DNA of 31,881 nt from a virus: IMG/VR virus record IMGVR_UViG_3300032050_000516, positions 1-31,881 of that record. The stretch is one strand, 5' to 3'. The position numbers and the translations under genes are program-made. How positions within the stretch are numbered: position 1 is the first letter of the stretch; each line of letters starts with the position of its first letter. Under the pieces are notes generated by a model, which searched no databases, was not told the DNA's origin, and saw only the letters and a program-made list of their open reading frames with translations. Shown in pieces: positions 24,209 through 30,786 of this stretch.

Positions 24209-24273
24209 AGGGGTATTACAGACACTTTCTCTTCAAGGTATACCTTCATATCACTTAGGTATAGAAATCCCCT
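24209..24273. promoter_or_regulatory. Nested dyad in the divergent control region
   Basis: A perfect 12-bp palindrome AAGGTATACCTT (24235-24246) lies at the centre of a wider inverted repeat (AGGGGTATT at 24209-24217, AATCCCCT at 24266-24273). Both have their centre near 24241. A half-site AGGTATA recurs at 24256. It lies between the minus-strand unit and the plus-strand gene, so a binding site for a dimeric protein is likely. The rest of 24128-24350 is AT-rich with no gene seen. Confidence 0.5.
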
Positions 24274-24350
24274 ACAATCAAAGAAAAATGGGTAAATTAT
24301 TTATTTTTATCTTCACCTGAACTTTTTGTGAAATCATACTATTTATTTAT

Positions 24351-24803
24351 ATGGAAGACAAAAGAATTTGTAGTATATGCAAAATAGAAAAATCAATCGA
24401 TTCATATTATCGATGTAAAGGCTGTAAAGGTGGCAGAAATTCAATCTGCAAATTATGTAAACAAAAAGGGTTGAAGGTTAATAAAGACCATATAGTCCAT
24501 CCATTCAATCAAATGTGGAGACAACCAGAAGAAAAATTTTTCTCTCTCAATGGAGTAAAAAAAGAAGATTATGTTCTTATGTGGGAATTACTAAAAAATA
24601 TGGGTTATGATATTGATAAAGATATTCATCAACAATTTTTAGATAAACACAATAAAACTAGAATCAAACCAATGAAATATAAAAAGCGAGCTATGAAAGA
24701 CAAATCTCAATGGTTTGCTGATGGAGAAAAAAATCCTGATAAAACTGTAAATATACCAAATAAAAAACCCCCATTCAGAATGAACAGGGGAAAAGGGAAC
24801 TAA
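24351..24803 (+). CDS. Zinc-ribbon protein, sole plus-strand gene (150 aa)
   Basis: It starts at ATG 24351 (MEDKRICSICKIEKSIDSYY). Six cysteines (C7, C10, C22, C25, C33, C36) form a zinc-binding region like that at the N-terminus of many phage HNH nucleases, but no HNH motif follows. The rest is basic (FLDKHNKTRIKPMKYKKRAM) with a WFADGEKNPDK segment. It is the only gene opposed to the rest of the genome and is followed by two hairpin terminators. It may be a DNA-binding regulator expressed at a different time, or a nuclease remnant. Confidence 0.65.
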   Translation: MEDKRICSICKIEKSIDSYYRCKGCKGGRNSICKLCKQKGLKVNKDHIVHPFNQMWRQPEEKFFSLNGVKKEDYVLMWELLKNMGYDIDKDIHQQFLDKHNKTRIKPMKYKKRAMKDKSQWFADGEKNPDKTVNIPNKKPPFRMNRGKGN

Positions 24804-24827
24804 TGGCATGGAAAACCCTTTTTTTGT
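24791..24827 (+). terminator. Terminator overlapping the plus gene's 3' end
   Basis: The arms AAAAGGG (24791-24797) and CCCTTTT (24816-24822) have an 18-nt loop and lead into a T run reaching 24825. The left arm is inside the last codons of the plus-strand gene. It is a moderate rho-independent terminator. Confidence 0.55.
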
Positions 24828-24833
24828 ATCAGT

Positions 24834-24858
24834 GTATATTTCTAAATATACTTTTTTT
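24834..24858 (+). terminator. Second terminator at the convergent junction
   Basis: The arms GTATATTT (24834-24841) and AAATATAC (24844-24851) form an 8-bp stem with a very tight loop, followed by seven T. It stops plus-strand transcription just before the oppositely oriented gene ending at 24857. Confidence 0.6.
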
Positions 24859-25072
24859 ATTGTTCTTCAAATTTAGCTGCAATAAATTTATCTATCGCAT
24901 CCAACCTTTCTCCAAGTTCTTTGGTATATCCATTCAAACAATAATCAACAAGTACATTAGTTACTCCCACCGTTTCTTTCAAGGTCAAATTAACTCCCAA
25001 TTTATTTGTATAATCAAATACAAATTTTAGTTGTGATTGAGTTACGATTGTTTTTTGTGTATCCTGTGCCAT
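24857..25072 (-). CDS. Small protein of unknown function (71 aa)
   Basis: The ATG at 25072 (MAQDTQKTIVTQSQLKFVF) is preferred because it follows the upstream stop by one base; a longer frame would overlap that gene. The protein is helical (VNLTLKETVGVTNVLVDYC, ELGERLDAIDKFIAAKF). It is the last gene of the minus-strand unit, ending at the convergent terminators. I do not recognise a domain. Confidence 0.6.
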   Translation of the reverse strand: MAQDTQKTIVTQSQLKFVFDYTNKLGVNLTLKETVGVTNVLVDYCLNGYTKELGERLDAIDKFIAAKFEEQ

Positions 25073-25073
25073 A

Positions 25074-25253
25074 TTAGTATTTGTCCGCAAGCATCTCCTC
25101 ATATGCTGATTGCATCTCAAGATAGTTTTTTATGTACTCCTCTTGGTCTTGTAATTGTTTATTTGTAACCCACTGCTGATATTCATAATCCATATCACAA
25201 GGGTAAAAATCCTCTTCGAGGATGTCTTCGAGTAATTTTTTTGTTAGTCCCAT
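25074..25253 (-). CDS. Small acidic protein (59 aa)
   Basis: This 60-codon frame starts at ATG 25253 (MGLTKKLLEDILEEDFYPCD) and ends EEMLADKY. It is Glu/Asp/Tyr/Gln-rich and helical. It starts 16 nt after a TATATTTAT box and follows the terminator at 25317-25347, so it probably has its own promoter. The function is unknown. Confidence 0.6.
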   Translation of the reverse strand: MGLTKKLLEDILEEDFYPCDMDYEYQQWVTNKQLQDQEEYIKNYLEMQSAYEEMLADKY

Positions 25254-25268
25254 AATTTTGTCTTTATT

Positions 25269-25277
25269 ATAAATATA
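25269..25277 (-). promoter_or_regulatory. TATATTTAT box before the small gene pair
   Basis: The box (ATAAATATA on plus) lies 16 nt upstream of the ATG at 25253 and downstream of a strong terminator. A separate promoter is therefore needed for the genes at 24857-25253, which strengthens the reading of this box as a promoter. Confidence 0.5.
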
Positions 25278-25316
25278 AAGATAAACAAAAAAGTACTACA
25301 GGTAAAGTATAAAAAC

Positions 25317-25347
25317 AAAAAAAAATCAGATATTTTTATATCTGATT
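25317..25347 (-). terminator. Strong rho-independent terminator
   Basis: The perfect 10-bp arms AATCAGATAT (25324-25333) and ATATCTGATT (25338-25347) enclose a 4-nt loop. On the minus strand they are followed by seven U (plus-strand A at 25317-25323). It ends the candidate small RNA and insulates the next gene pair. Confidence 0.8.
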
Positions 25348-25414
25348 CTTAAAAAAGGAGGGGAGTATGCGACAGAACAATCGATAAAATGGGAAAAACA
25401 AGGAACTCCCCTCC
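25317..25414 (-). ncRNA. Candidate ~98-nt small RNA with closed stem and terminator
   Basis: Directly after the 16-mer promoter-like site (25415-25430) begins a perfect 10-bp GC-rich stem. Its arms on plus are GGAGGGGAGT (25357-25366) and ACTCCCCTCC (25405-25414), around a 38-nt loop. A run of U and then the strong terminator at 25324-25347 follow. The frame is non-coding. Promoter, structured body and terminator together are the pattern of a small RNA gene. Alternatively the GC stem plus U run could be a second terminator of the beta-propeller gene. I do not recognise an RNA family. Confidence 0.55.
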
Positions 25415-25420
25415 ACAATT

Positions 25421-25429
25421 ATAAATATA
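25421..25429 (-). promoter_or_regulatory. TATATTTAT box, small-RNA promoter
   Basis: This box is part of the 16-mer shared with 24130-24145. Upstream, ATTG lies about 19 nt before the box on the minus strand, which would suit a Bacteroidota-type TTTG/TAnnTTTG promoter. The predicted transcript start is near 25414. Confidence 0.55.
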
Positions 25430-25454
25430 CAAATAGTATCTTGGTAATCAATAA

Positions 25455-26930
25455 TTATTCACAATTAAGTAATTTACCAAATGGATCTAATGCAACTAAT
25501 GTACCAGTTGTTGCTCCATCATATCCACTCAATAAACCTCCAATTACAATATTACCATCAGATAAAACAGTGCTCGGGAAACTAAATCCATTCACATCAT
25601 CATAGACAAATCCTGTTCCTTGATTCAAAGTGGAGTCAAAACTTCCATCGGAATTGAGTCTTGCTAAAACACTTACACTATTTCCGCTATATGTGTCAAA
25701 GGCACCACTGACTAAATATTTTCCGTTTTGGGTTAATGTTATATCCACCAAAAACGCTGTTGTGCTTGCTCCATTTTGAGTAAAACCACTTCCAACAGAA
25801 AAACTTGTATCACGAGTTCCATTACTCAATAATCTAACTATTTTAGAACTTGATACACCACTGACGACACCGAAATCACCACCAAATATAATTTTACCGT
25901 CAGGTTGTGCTACAACAACATAACCACCAGAATTGAATTGCCCACCACTAAATGTTCCAGTGATAAAAGTTTCATCAACAGTTCCACCAGTTGAAAACCT
26001 CACTATCCTATTGTAATTTGAAGAACCACTTACCTGTGTGAAATCACCACAAGCGAGTATTTTTCCGTCTGTTTGAATACTAATATCAAAAATTGTATTA
26101 TTCACAGTAGGGGTGCTAAATGTTGTATCATTTGAACCGTCTGTATTTAACCTTATTATTCTTGATTCAGAAACTCCACTATAAGAAGTGAAAACACCAC
26201 CAACTAATATCTTATTATCTGGTTGTATAACAATAGCCCAAACTGTGTTATTGAAACCTGTGCCTATTGAAAAAGTATTATCTAACGAACCATCTGTATT
26301 TAATCTGACGATTCTATTTCTTGATGTTCCTTTGTATGTTGTAAAATTTCCACCAACTAATACTTTGCCGTCAGATTGTATCGCTATTGCATTGACTGCT
26401 CCGTTGAAACCAGTGCCATAGTCAAATGTATCATCAATACTGAAGTCAGTATTTAATCTTACAATTCTATTAGCACTTACACCCTGATATGATGTGAAGT
26501 ATCCCCCAATAAGTAATTTACCATCAGGTTGTTGTTTGATTACTTCTGGTTCAGTTGTTCCACCAGCAAACGCCGCTCCGATAGAATAACAATCAAAGTC
26601 AGGGTCAGAGACAGCCATAGTTAAACTATCACCTGATTGAATGATTGGGGTTTGAACACTTACAATACCAGATGAATATTTTTCACTTGAATATAATGTG
26701 TTATTGACATAAGTGTCAATTTGTGCATCTCCTTGTTTCAAGAACATTTGGAATGTTCCATAAGGAGAACCTTTTTGGTTGTCTAAGGTTGTGTTTGTTC
26801 CACTAACCATTCCACCAGCAGATAATGGTAATGAACCACTTGTGACGGTCAATTCACCAGTCACACTACTCGGCGTTGTGATGTCCGTAATGACCGCTGA
26901 TGCCGATGTATTTGATATGCTAAAACTCAT
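25455..26930 (-). CDS. Seven-bladed beta-propeller (delta-60 / DUF5122 repeat) surface protein
   Basis: In this 491-aa protein residues 1-~100 form an N-terminal domain (MSFSISNTSASAVITD). The rest consists of seven repeats of about 50 residues, each with a PDGKILVGGxF core (for example QPDGKLLIGGYF, QSDGKVLVGGNF, QTDGKILACGDF) and most with a RIVRLNTDGSxDxTF end. This is the DUF5122/delta-60 repeat, and seven copies suit a closed propeller. Repeats 6 and 7 are the most degenerate. It is probably a tail fibre or decoration that binds the host surface. No signal peptide was seen. Confidence 0.8.
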   Translation of the reverse strand: MSFSISNTSASAVITDITTPSSVTGELTVTSGSLPLSAGGMVSGTNTTLDNQKGSPYGTFQMFLKQGDAQIDTYVNNTLYSSEKYSSGIVSVQTPIIQSGDSLTMAVSDPDFDCYSIGAAFAGGTTEPEVIKQQPDGKLLIGGYFTSYQGVSANRIVRLNTDFSIDDTFDYGTGFNGAVNAIAIQSDGKVLVGGNFTTYKGTSRNRIVRLNTDGSLDNTFSIGTGFNNTVWAIVIQPDNKILVGGVFTSYSGVSESRIIRLNTDGSNDTTFSTPTVNNTIFDISIQTDGKILACGDFTQVSGSSNYNRIVRFSTGGTVDETFITGTFSGGQFNSGGYVVVAQPDGKIIFGGDFGVVSGVSSSKIVRLLSNGTRDTSFSVGSGFTQNGASTTAFLVDITLTQNGKYLVSGAFDTYSGNSVSVLARLNSDGSFDSTLNQGTGFVYDDVNGFSFPSTVLSDGNIVIGGLLSGYDGATTGTLVALDPFGKLLNCE

Positions 26931-26957
26931 ATTTTTTTATGTTTTTATTTAATTTAT

Positions 26958-27773
26958 TTATTTAATGTAGGATTCAATCAACTCAATATGTCCGTCCATA
27001 TAAGAGACATCGTGTATCATACCCAATTCTTCATCTATTTCATCCATTAAGTCATAGAAATCATCAACCAATATTTCTGCTTGATTAAGTTGTTCTATTG
27101 TAGCCTTTTTATCTTCTAACACTTTTTTCTCAATCTCAAAGACATTATCAGCAATCTGTGCCGCACTTCTAATCATACCCGCAGTATCATCATCAGGATT
27201 CATACTGATAAGATGTTGAAATGTTGCCTGTGCTCCAGGACAGATATAAAAATATTTGGTCATATAACCCAATACACTCATCTCACTGAACTCGACAGGT
27301 TCAATCAATAAATCATCATTCATAACAATAGGTGTATTCGGAACAACCACCCTCGAAGCACATTCTCTATAGGCTTGTTTATAATCAATACCAGTCGCTC
27401 TTTTTCTGGCAATACATCTACCCAACGCTGAGTCAGAAGGAATGTTGCCATCCTCAAACTTACCCCACCATCTATAATATTCTGAATAAGCATTAAGACA
27501 ATATGACATGCGCTCCTTCATCATAGGGTAGGTTTCTCTCATTTTAGAATTAGCAGAGCATCTTTTCAGATATACGCCCCTACTTTCCTTACGACGAGGT
27601 TGAACGACAAATGTATCTTCCTTTTTTTGTTTAGACATAGTTGTCTTATCCAACTGTGAATAGCATACTGCCAACCGTTGCTCAAACGAAGGGAACTCGT
27701 CAGCAACCTTTACGACACATCTTGATATGAACTCACTGTCAGTTTCCTTTTCAGTTTTTATTGGTAATGGCAT
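26958..27773 (-). CDS. Protein with three paired-Cys repeats (271 aa)
   Basis: Residues 15-140 hold three copies of a short module in which an RC pair is followed 17-19 residues later by Cys: C19/C37, C72/C92 and C120/C138. The core of the first is DEFPSFEQRLAVC. I recall similar single modules near phage head genes, but the function is unknown. The C-terminal half is acidic and helical (QLNQAEILVDDFYDLMDEID). It overlaps the membrane/coiled-coil gene by one base. A virion or assembly role is the best guess. Confidence 0.55.
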   Translation of the reverse strand: MPLPIKTEKETDSEFISRCVVKVADEFPSFEQRLAVCYSQLDKTTMSKQKKEDTFVVQPRRKESRGVYLKRCSANSKMRETYPMMKERMSYCLNAYSEYYRWWGKFEDGNIPSDSALGRCIARKRATGIDYKQAYRECASRVVVPNTPIVMNDDLLIEPVEFSEMSVLGYMTKYFYICPGAQATFQHLISMNPDDDTAGMIRSAAQIADNVFEIEKKVLEDKKATIEQLNQAEILVDDFYDLMDEIDEELGMIHDVSYMDGHIELIESYIK

Positions 27774-28027
27774 TACAATTTAGATTTTAACATTTTATTC
27801 TCTTGATGGAGTCGGTCTATTTTCCCCTCCAATTCTTGAACTTTTATATTCAAAGATTCAATTTCTTTTTTTAGGTCTAATATAATCTGTCTATACAAAT
27901 CAACAGACAACTCAAGGTTTTTGAGTATTTGATTATCTGTATCTGCTTGTTGTCTTTTACGACCAACAAACCATGCGGCTGAAGCAGTTAAAGCATTTGA
28001 TATGAGTAAGATTATCGTTTCGTTCAT
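27773..28027 (-). CDS. Small membrane-anchored coiled-coil protein (84 aa)
   Basis: Residues ~4-21 (TIILLISNALTASAAWFV) form one membrane segment, followed by a basic GRKRQQ and a long coiled coil (VDLYRQIILDLKKEIESL to LHQENKMLKSKL). This topology fits a holin-like or spanin-like lysis protein, or an inner-membrane anchor. No endolysin was found nearby. It is linked by ATGA overlap to the GIY-YIG gene and by one base to the next. Confidence 0.6.
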   Translation of the reverse strand: MNETIILLISNALTASAAWFVGRKRQQADTDNQILKNLELSVDLYRQIILDLKKEIESLNIKVQELEGKIDRLHQENKMLKSKL

Positions 28028-28662
28028 TTGGAATGTCTTGATTTATGAGATAAACTTTGTTTTAATTTAGTTTCTTCAGAAACAATTTTTCCTTTATTGA
28101 ACTCACCTATTTTTTTTCTAGTTTCTTCAGATACAATTTTTCCTTTCAATTTTTCACTAATTCTTTTACGTGTTTCTTCAGAAACAATTTTTCCTTTACT
28201 TGCTTGACCTATTTTTTTTCTAGTTTCTTCAGAAAAAACTTTTCCTTTATTTGAGGGGGGGATTGACCCATTTTTTTTTGCGGATTCACTCAGTTTTTTT
28301 CGGGTTTCTTCTGAAACAATTTTACCTTTCATTTTTTTTATTGTTTCTTCAGATGTCTTTTTACCCTTATTCCAAGAAGTTCTACCAAGTTGACCCTCAC
28401 CTCCATCAGTCAAATTGACTAAAGTTCCCAAACCCAAATCTTTACGACCATACATTTGTATTAACTCAATTTCTTTTTCTACTGCTTGTTCCCAAGTCAA
28501 ATCATCAAAAAGGACTTGAACCTTATACTCAGTATTTTTGGTAATATGTTTCCAATATTTATTTCTGCTGCGCTTATCGTGAGCACGATTCTCCTTCTCA
28601 CCAATCCCAATATAGAAAGGTTCATTTTTGTCTAATCTGATATGTCTATAAACAATGGCCAT
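28024..28662 (-). CDS. GIY-YIG homing endonuclease with NUMOD3 repeats
   Basis: In this 212-aa protein the N-terminal nuclease core carries the variant GIY-YIG pair VYRHIRL (4-10) and FYIGIG (16-21). It continues with RAHDKRSRNKYWKHI and EIELIQMYGR. Residues ~100-205 hold several NUMOD3 DNA-binding repeats of SEETRKKIGxxxKGKIV type, the repeats themselves near-identical in DNA (TTTCTTCAGA units). It is a free-standing homing endonuclease inserted between the connector and membrane genes. The repeated DNA can change copy number. A TTTATATTTGTA stretch, a perfect TAnnTTTG match, precedes its start. Confidence 0.88.
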   Translation of the reverse strand: MAIVYRHIRLDKNEPFYIGIGEKENRAHDKRSRNKYWKHITKNTEYKVQVLFDDLTWEQAVEKEIELIQMYGRKDLGLGTLVNLTDGGEGQLGRTSWNKGKKTSEETIKKMKGKIVSEETRKKLSESAKKNGSIPPSNKGKVFSEETRKKIGQASKGKIVSEETRKRISEKLKGKIVSEETRKKIGEFNKGKIVSEETKLKQSLSHKSRHSK

Positions 28663-28694
28663 AATCTTTTTTTACAAATATAAACTTTTTTTAA

Positions 28695-29309
28695 TTACCA
28701 ACCACAACAAGCCCAAGTAGGGTCTGAGTAGATTACAGAAGTTAATACACCTGAACCAGGCCCAACCTGTAAGTTTTGTGATCTAGGCCCGTTATTAAGA
28801 TGAACTCCGCTAAAATAATTCTTGCCTAAGTGGGGTCTGAGTCCGTCTGTGGAGGTATAAGTATAAACCAAAGGATAATTGGATTGATTGTAGATAAGTT
28901 CTTCAATCATTCGTCTCTCAAAGAATTGTCCTCTATCATCGGCTCTGGTTTGCATATACTCCATTTCACTTATGGTAATGGTCTTTTCAGAACCAGCAAC
29001 AATACCATTATTCTTTATTCTCATAAAGATAGATGGTAATGCTTCTGCATACGCACTCCAAATTAGCATCGGTTGAACGAAGTATTGAAGGAAGTTATTA
29101 TTGATAGTAGTTAATGTACTAGTTTGAACTTGATTCAATAATTCGACATAATAAAGACGACCGATTATGTATTCTAACTTTGTCTGTTGAACTACCCCTA
29201 TAAAAGGAAGTAATACCGCAGAGGTTACGTTTTGGTCTATATCAGTAAAGTTTTTAAGTTTATTCTCTGATATTAATAGAATATTTTGTGGAACTAATGC
29301 TTGAGACAT
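28695..29309 (-). CDS. Probable head-tail connector/adaptor protein (204 aa)
   Basis: It starts MSQALVPQNILLISENKLKN and directly follows the portal with a 1-bp gap. The helical N-terminal two-thirds (DQNVTSAVLLPFIGVVQQTK, MIWSAYAEALPSIFMRIKNN) looks like the helical connectors that sit under a portal. The C-terminus is Gly/Ser/Tyr-rich (KNYFSGVHLNNGPRSQ) and ends in WACCGW, an odd double Cys. The assignment rests on position and helical character. Confidence 0.6.
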   Translation of the reverse strand: MSQALVPQNILLISENKLKNFTDIDQNVTSAVLLPFIGVVQQTKLEYIIGRLYYVELLNQVQTSTLTTINNNFLQYFVQPMLIWSAYAEALPSIFMRIKNNGIVAGSEKTITISEMEYMQTRADDRGQFFERRMIEELIYNQSNYPLVYTYTSTDGLRPHLGKNYFSGVHLNNGPRSQNLQVGPGSGVLTSVIYSDPTWACCGW

Positions 29310-29310
29310 A

Positions 29311-30513
29311 TTATATTTGGTTTTCTTGGATTGTTTCGTCTTTTACAACTCCAACATTTTCATTTTTATTTATATCTATCGTTGGTGCTGAATCTTTCAT
29401 AGTCACCATCTCAAATTGTTTTACATCTATTTCTGTTGGAACACCAGCATCTCTAATTGTTAATAACTTCTCAAATACAGTTTTGATTTCAGTTTGTAGT
29501 GGTTTAATAACAAGATGTTGGAAGTGGTCTTGGGCTTCCAAATGGTCTGCTGTCCCCAATTTACCTGGTGTCATAATACCCAATAATTCAGGTGAGGATA
29601 TTTGGTGTGCGGTCAAGATTGCTTCTTGAACCATTGAATTAAGTTCAACCCATAATTTATCAGAACCATTAGATTGAATTGGGGTAATTTCAGGTGCTTG
29701 TTCTTTACCATCAGAGAAAGTCAAAAATAACTTACCACTGACATTAGAACCAGCATACTTATTCACCATCGTATTATAGATTTCTTCACGTTGTTCGGGG
29801 TCAGGAATACCACTATTCAACGCAACAAATAAAGATGGGGATAAACCATTTACGATATTATTGAAGTGCCAGTTGAATATTTCTATCTGTGTAGAAATTG
29901 CTGTAGCACTTCCCCAATAAGATGGAGTTGGATAGTAGTTGTTCCCCGCTGAGTGTGTGGTATAATAAAAAACCTGTGAAGGTTCTTCATTCTGTATATC
30001 GAATGCTGGTAATTTTCTTGGAACAAACTTTTTAGGATAAGCCCAATCTGAACTATAATAAAAATTATGTATTCTATCGTGGAAGTCAGATTTTTCTGCT
30101 CTTAATTTGGAGAAGTCCATATAATACATATCAAATCCCATATCCCTATCTTTTCTCCATACCAGGTTGATGGCAAACCCACCATACAAAATGAAGTCAA
30201 GACATGCCTTATCCCAAATATCATATATGCCATCACCAAGGCTATTAGCCATCATTAACCTTCCATTGTCCCCTAATTTCAACGATATTGATTCTCCCCT
30301 TGTACCATACCACTTCGATGTAATAGCGGCTCTATGGGTCGGAGAAGTGTTGTAAAGACGTATCAATTCCTGTGGAGCAAGGTTTGCGACACCATAATAC
30401 ACCCAAGGCGTCCTTGTGTTTATGATTAAGTTTTCTTCAATCAAAGGAACTTTGGCTGTTGCAAAATCGAATACTTGTAAAAAGTCCTTACTATTTTTTA
30501 TTTCTTCATTCAT
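29311..30513 (-). CDS. Portal protein
   Basis: This 400-aa protein has typical portal features: a clip/wing-like region (APQELIRLYNTSPTHRAA), CLDFILYGGFAINLVWRKD near residue 115, and a long stem/crown helix with the ISSPELLGIMTPGKLGTADHL region near ~310. The charged C-terminus (KNENVGVVKDETIQENQI) is flexible. It would form the dodecameric DNA channel at one capsid vertex. The start at 30513 lies 5 nt after a TATATTTAT box. It is unusual that the portal follows the capsid genes instead of the large terminase. Confidence 0.82.
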   Translation of the reverse strand: MNEEIKNSKDFLQVFDFATAKVPLIEENLIINTRTPWVYYGVANLAPQELIRLYNTSPTHRAAITSKWYGTRGESISLKLGDNGRLMMANSLGDGIYDIWDKACLDFILYGGFAINLVWRKDRDMGFDMYYMDFSKLRAEKSDFHDRIHNFYYSSDWAYPKKFVPRKLPAFDIQNEEPSQVFYYTTHSAGNNYYPTPSYWGSATAISTQIEIFNWHFNNIVNGLSPSLFVALNSGIPDPEQREEIYNTMVNKYAGSNVSGKLFLTFSDGKEQAPEITPIQSNGSDKLWVELNSMVQEAILTAHQISSPELLGIMTPGKLGTADHLEAQDHFQHLVIKPLQTEIKTVFEKLLTIRDAGVPTEIDVKQFEMVTMKDSAPTIDINKNENVGVVKDETIQENQI

Positions 30514-30517
30514 ATCT

Positions 30518-30526
30518 ATAAATATA
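30518..30526 (-). promoter_or_regulatory. TATATTTAT box before the portal gene
   Basis: The box lies 5 nt before the ATG at 30513. The surrounding 17-mer TTCATATCTATAAATAT (plus, 30509-30525) is identical to 23122-23138 before the small gene at 23126. The same start context before two unrelated genes suggests selection, as a promoter giving nearly leaderless mRNA or as a translation signal. Confidence 0.45.
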
Positions 30527-30554
30527 TTATTCTGAGTATTTCATCATCAATCAA

Positions 30555-30782
30555 TTATATCGAACTAGGGGATGGTGGTACATACGGACCGACATAAATT
30601 GATAAAGTTAAATCTTTAACCCATTCGTGCTCTGCATAAATTGAACTATCAATTTCCTCACTTGAAATAAACCAATTTTCATTCGCATCTTGTAATGGAT
30701 TGAAATACCAATCAGGAGCAACAAGTTGTCCAATTAAACTATCTTTTTGATGTACTGTGAGTATTGCGACTAATTCTTCCAT
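30555..30782 (-). CDS. Small protein downstream of the fibre gene (75 aa)
   Basis: It starts MEELVAILTVHQKDSLIGQL and ends EWVKDLTLSIYVGPYVPPSP. It contains DWYFNPLQDANENWFISSEE. It follows the fibre stop by 4 bp and precedes the portal gene. Small proteins of this kind often sit next to fibre genes and may be chaperones or fibre-attachment factors; here this is only a guess. Confidence 0.6.
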   Translation of the reverse strand: MEELVAILTVHQKDSLIGQLVAPDWYFNPLQDANENWFISSEEIDSSIYAEHEWVKDLTLSIYVGPYVPPSPSSI

Positions 30783-30786
30783 TTTG

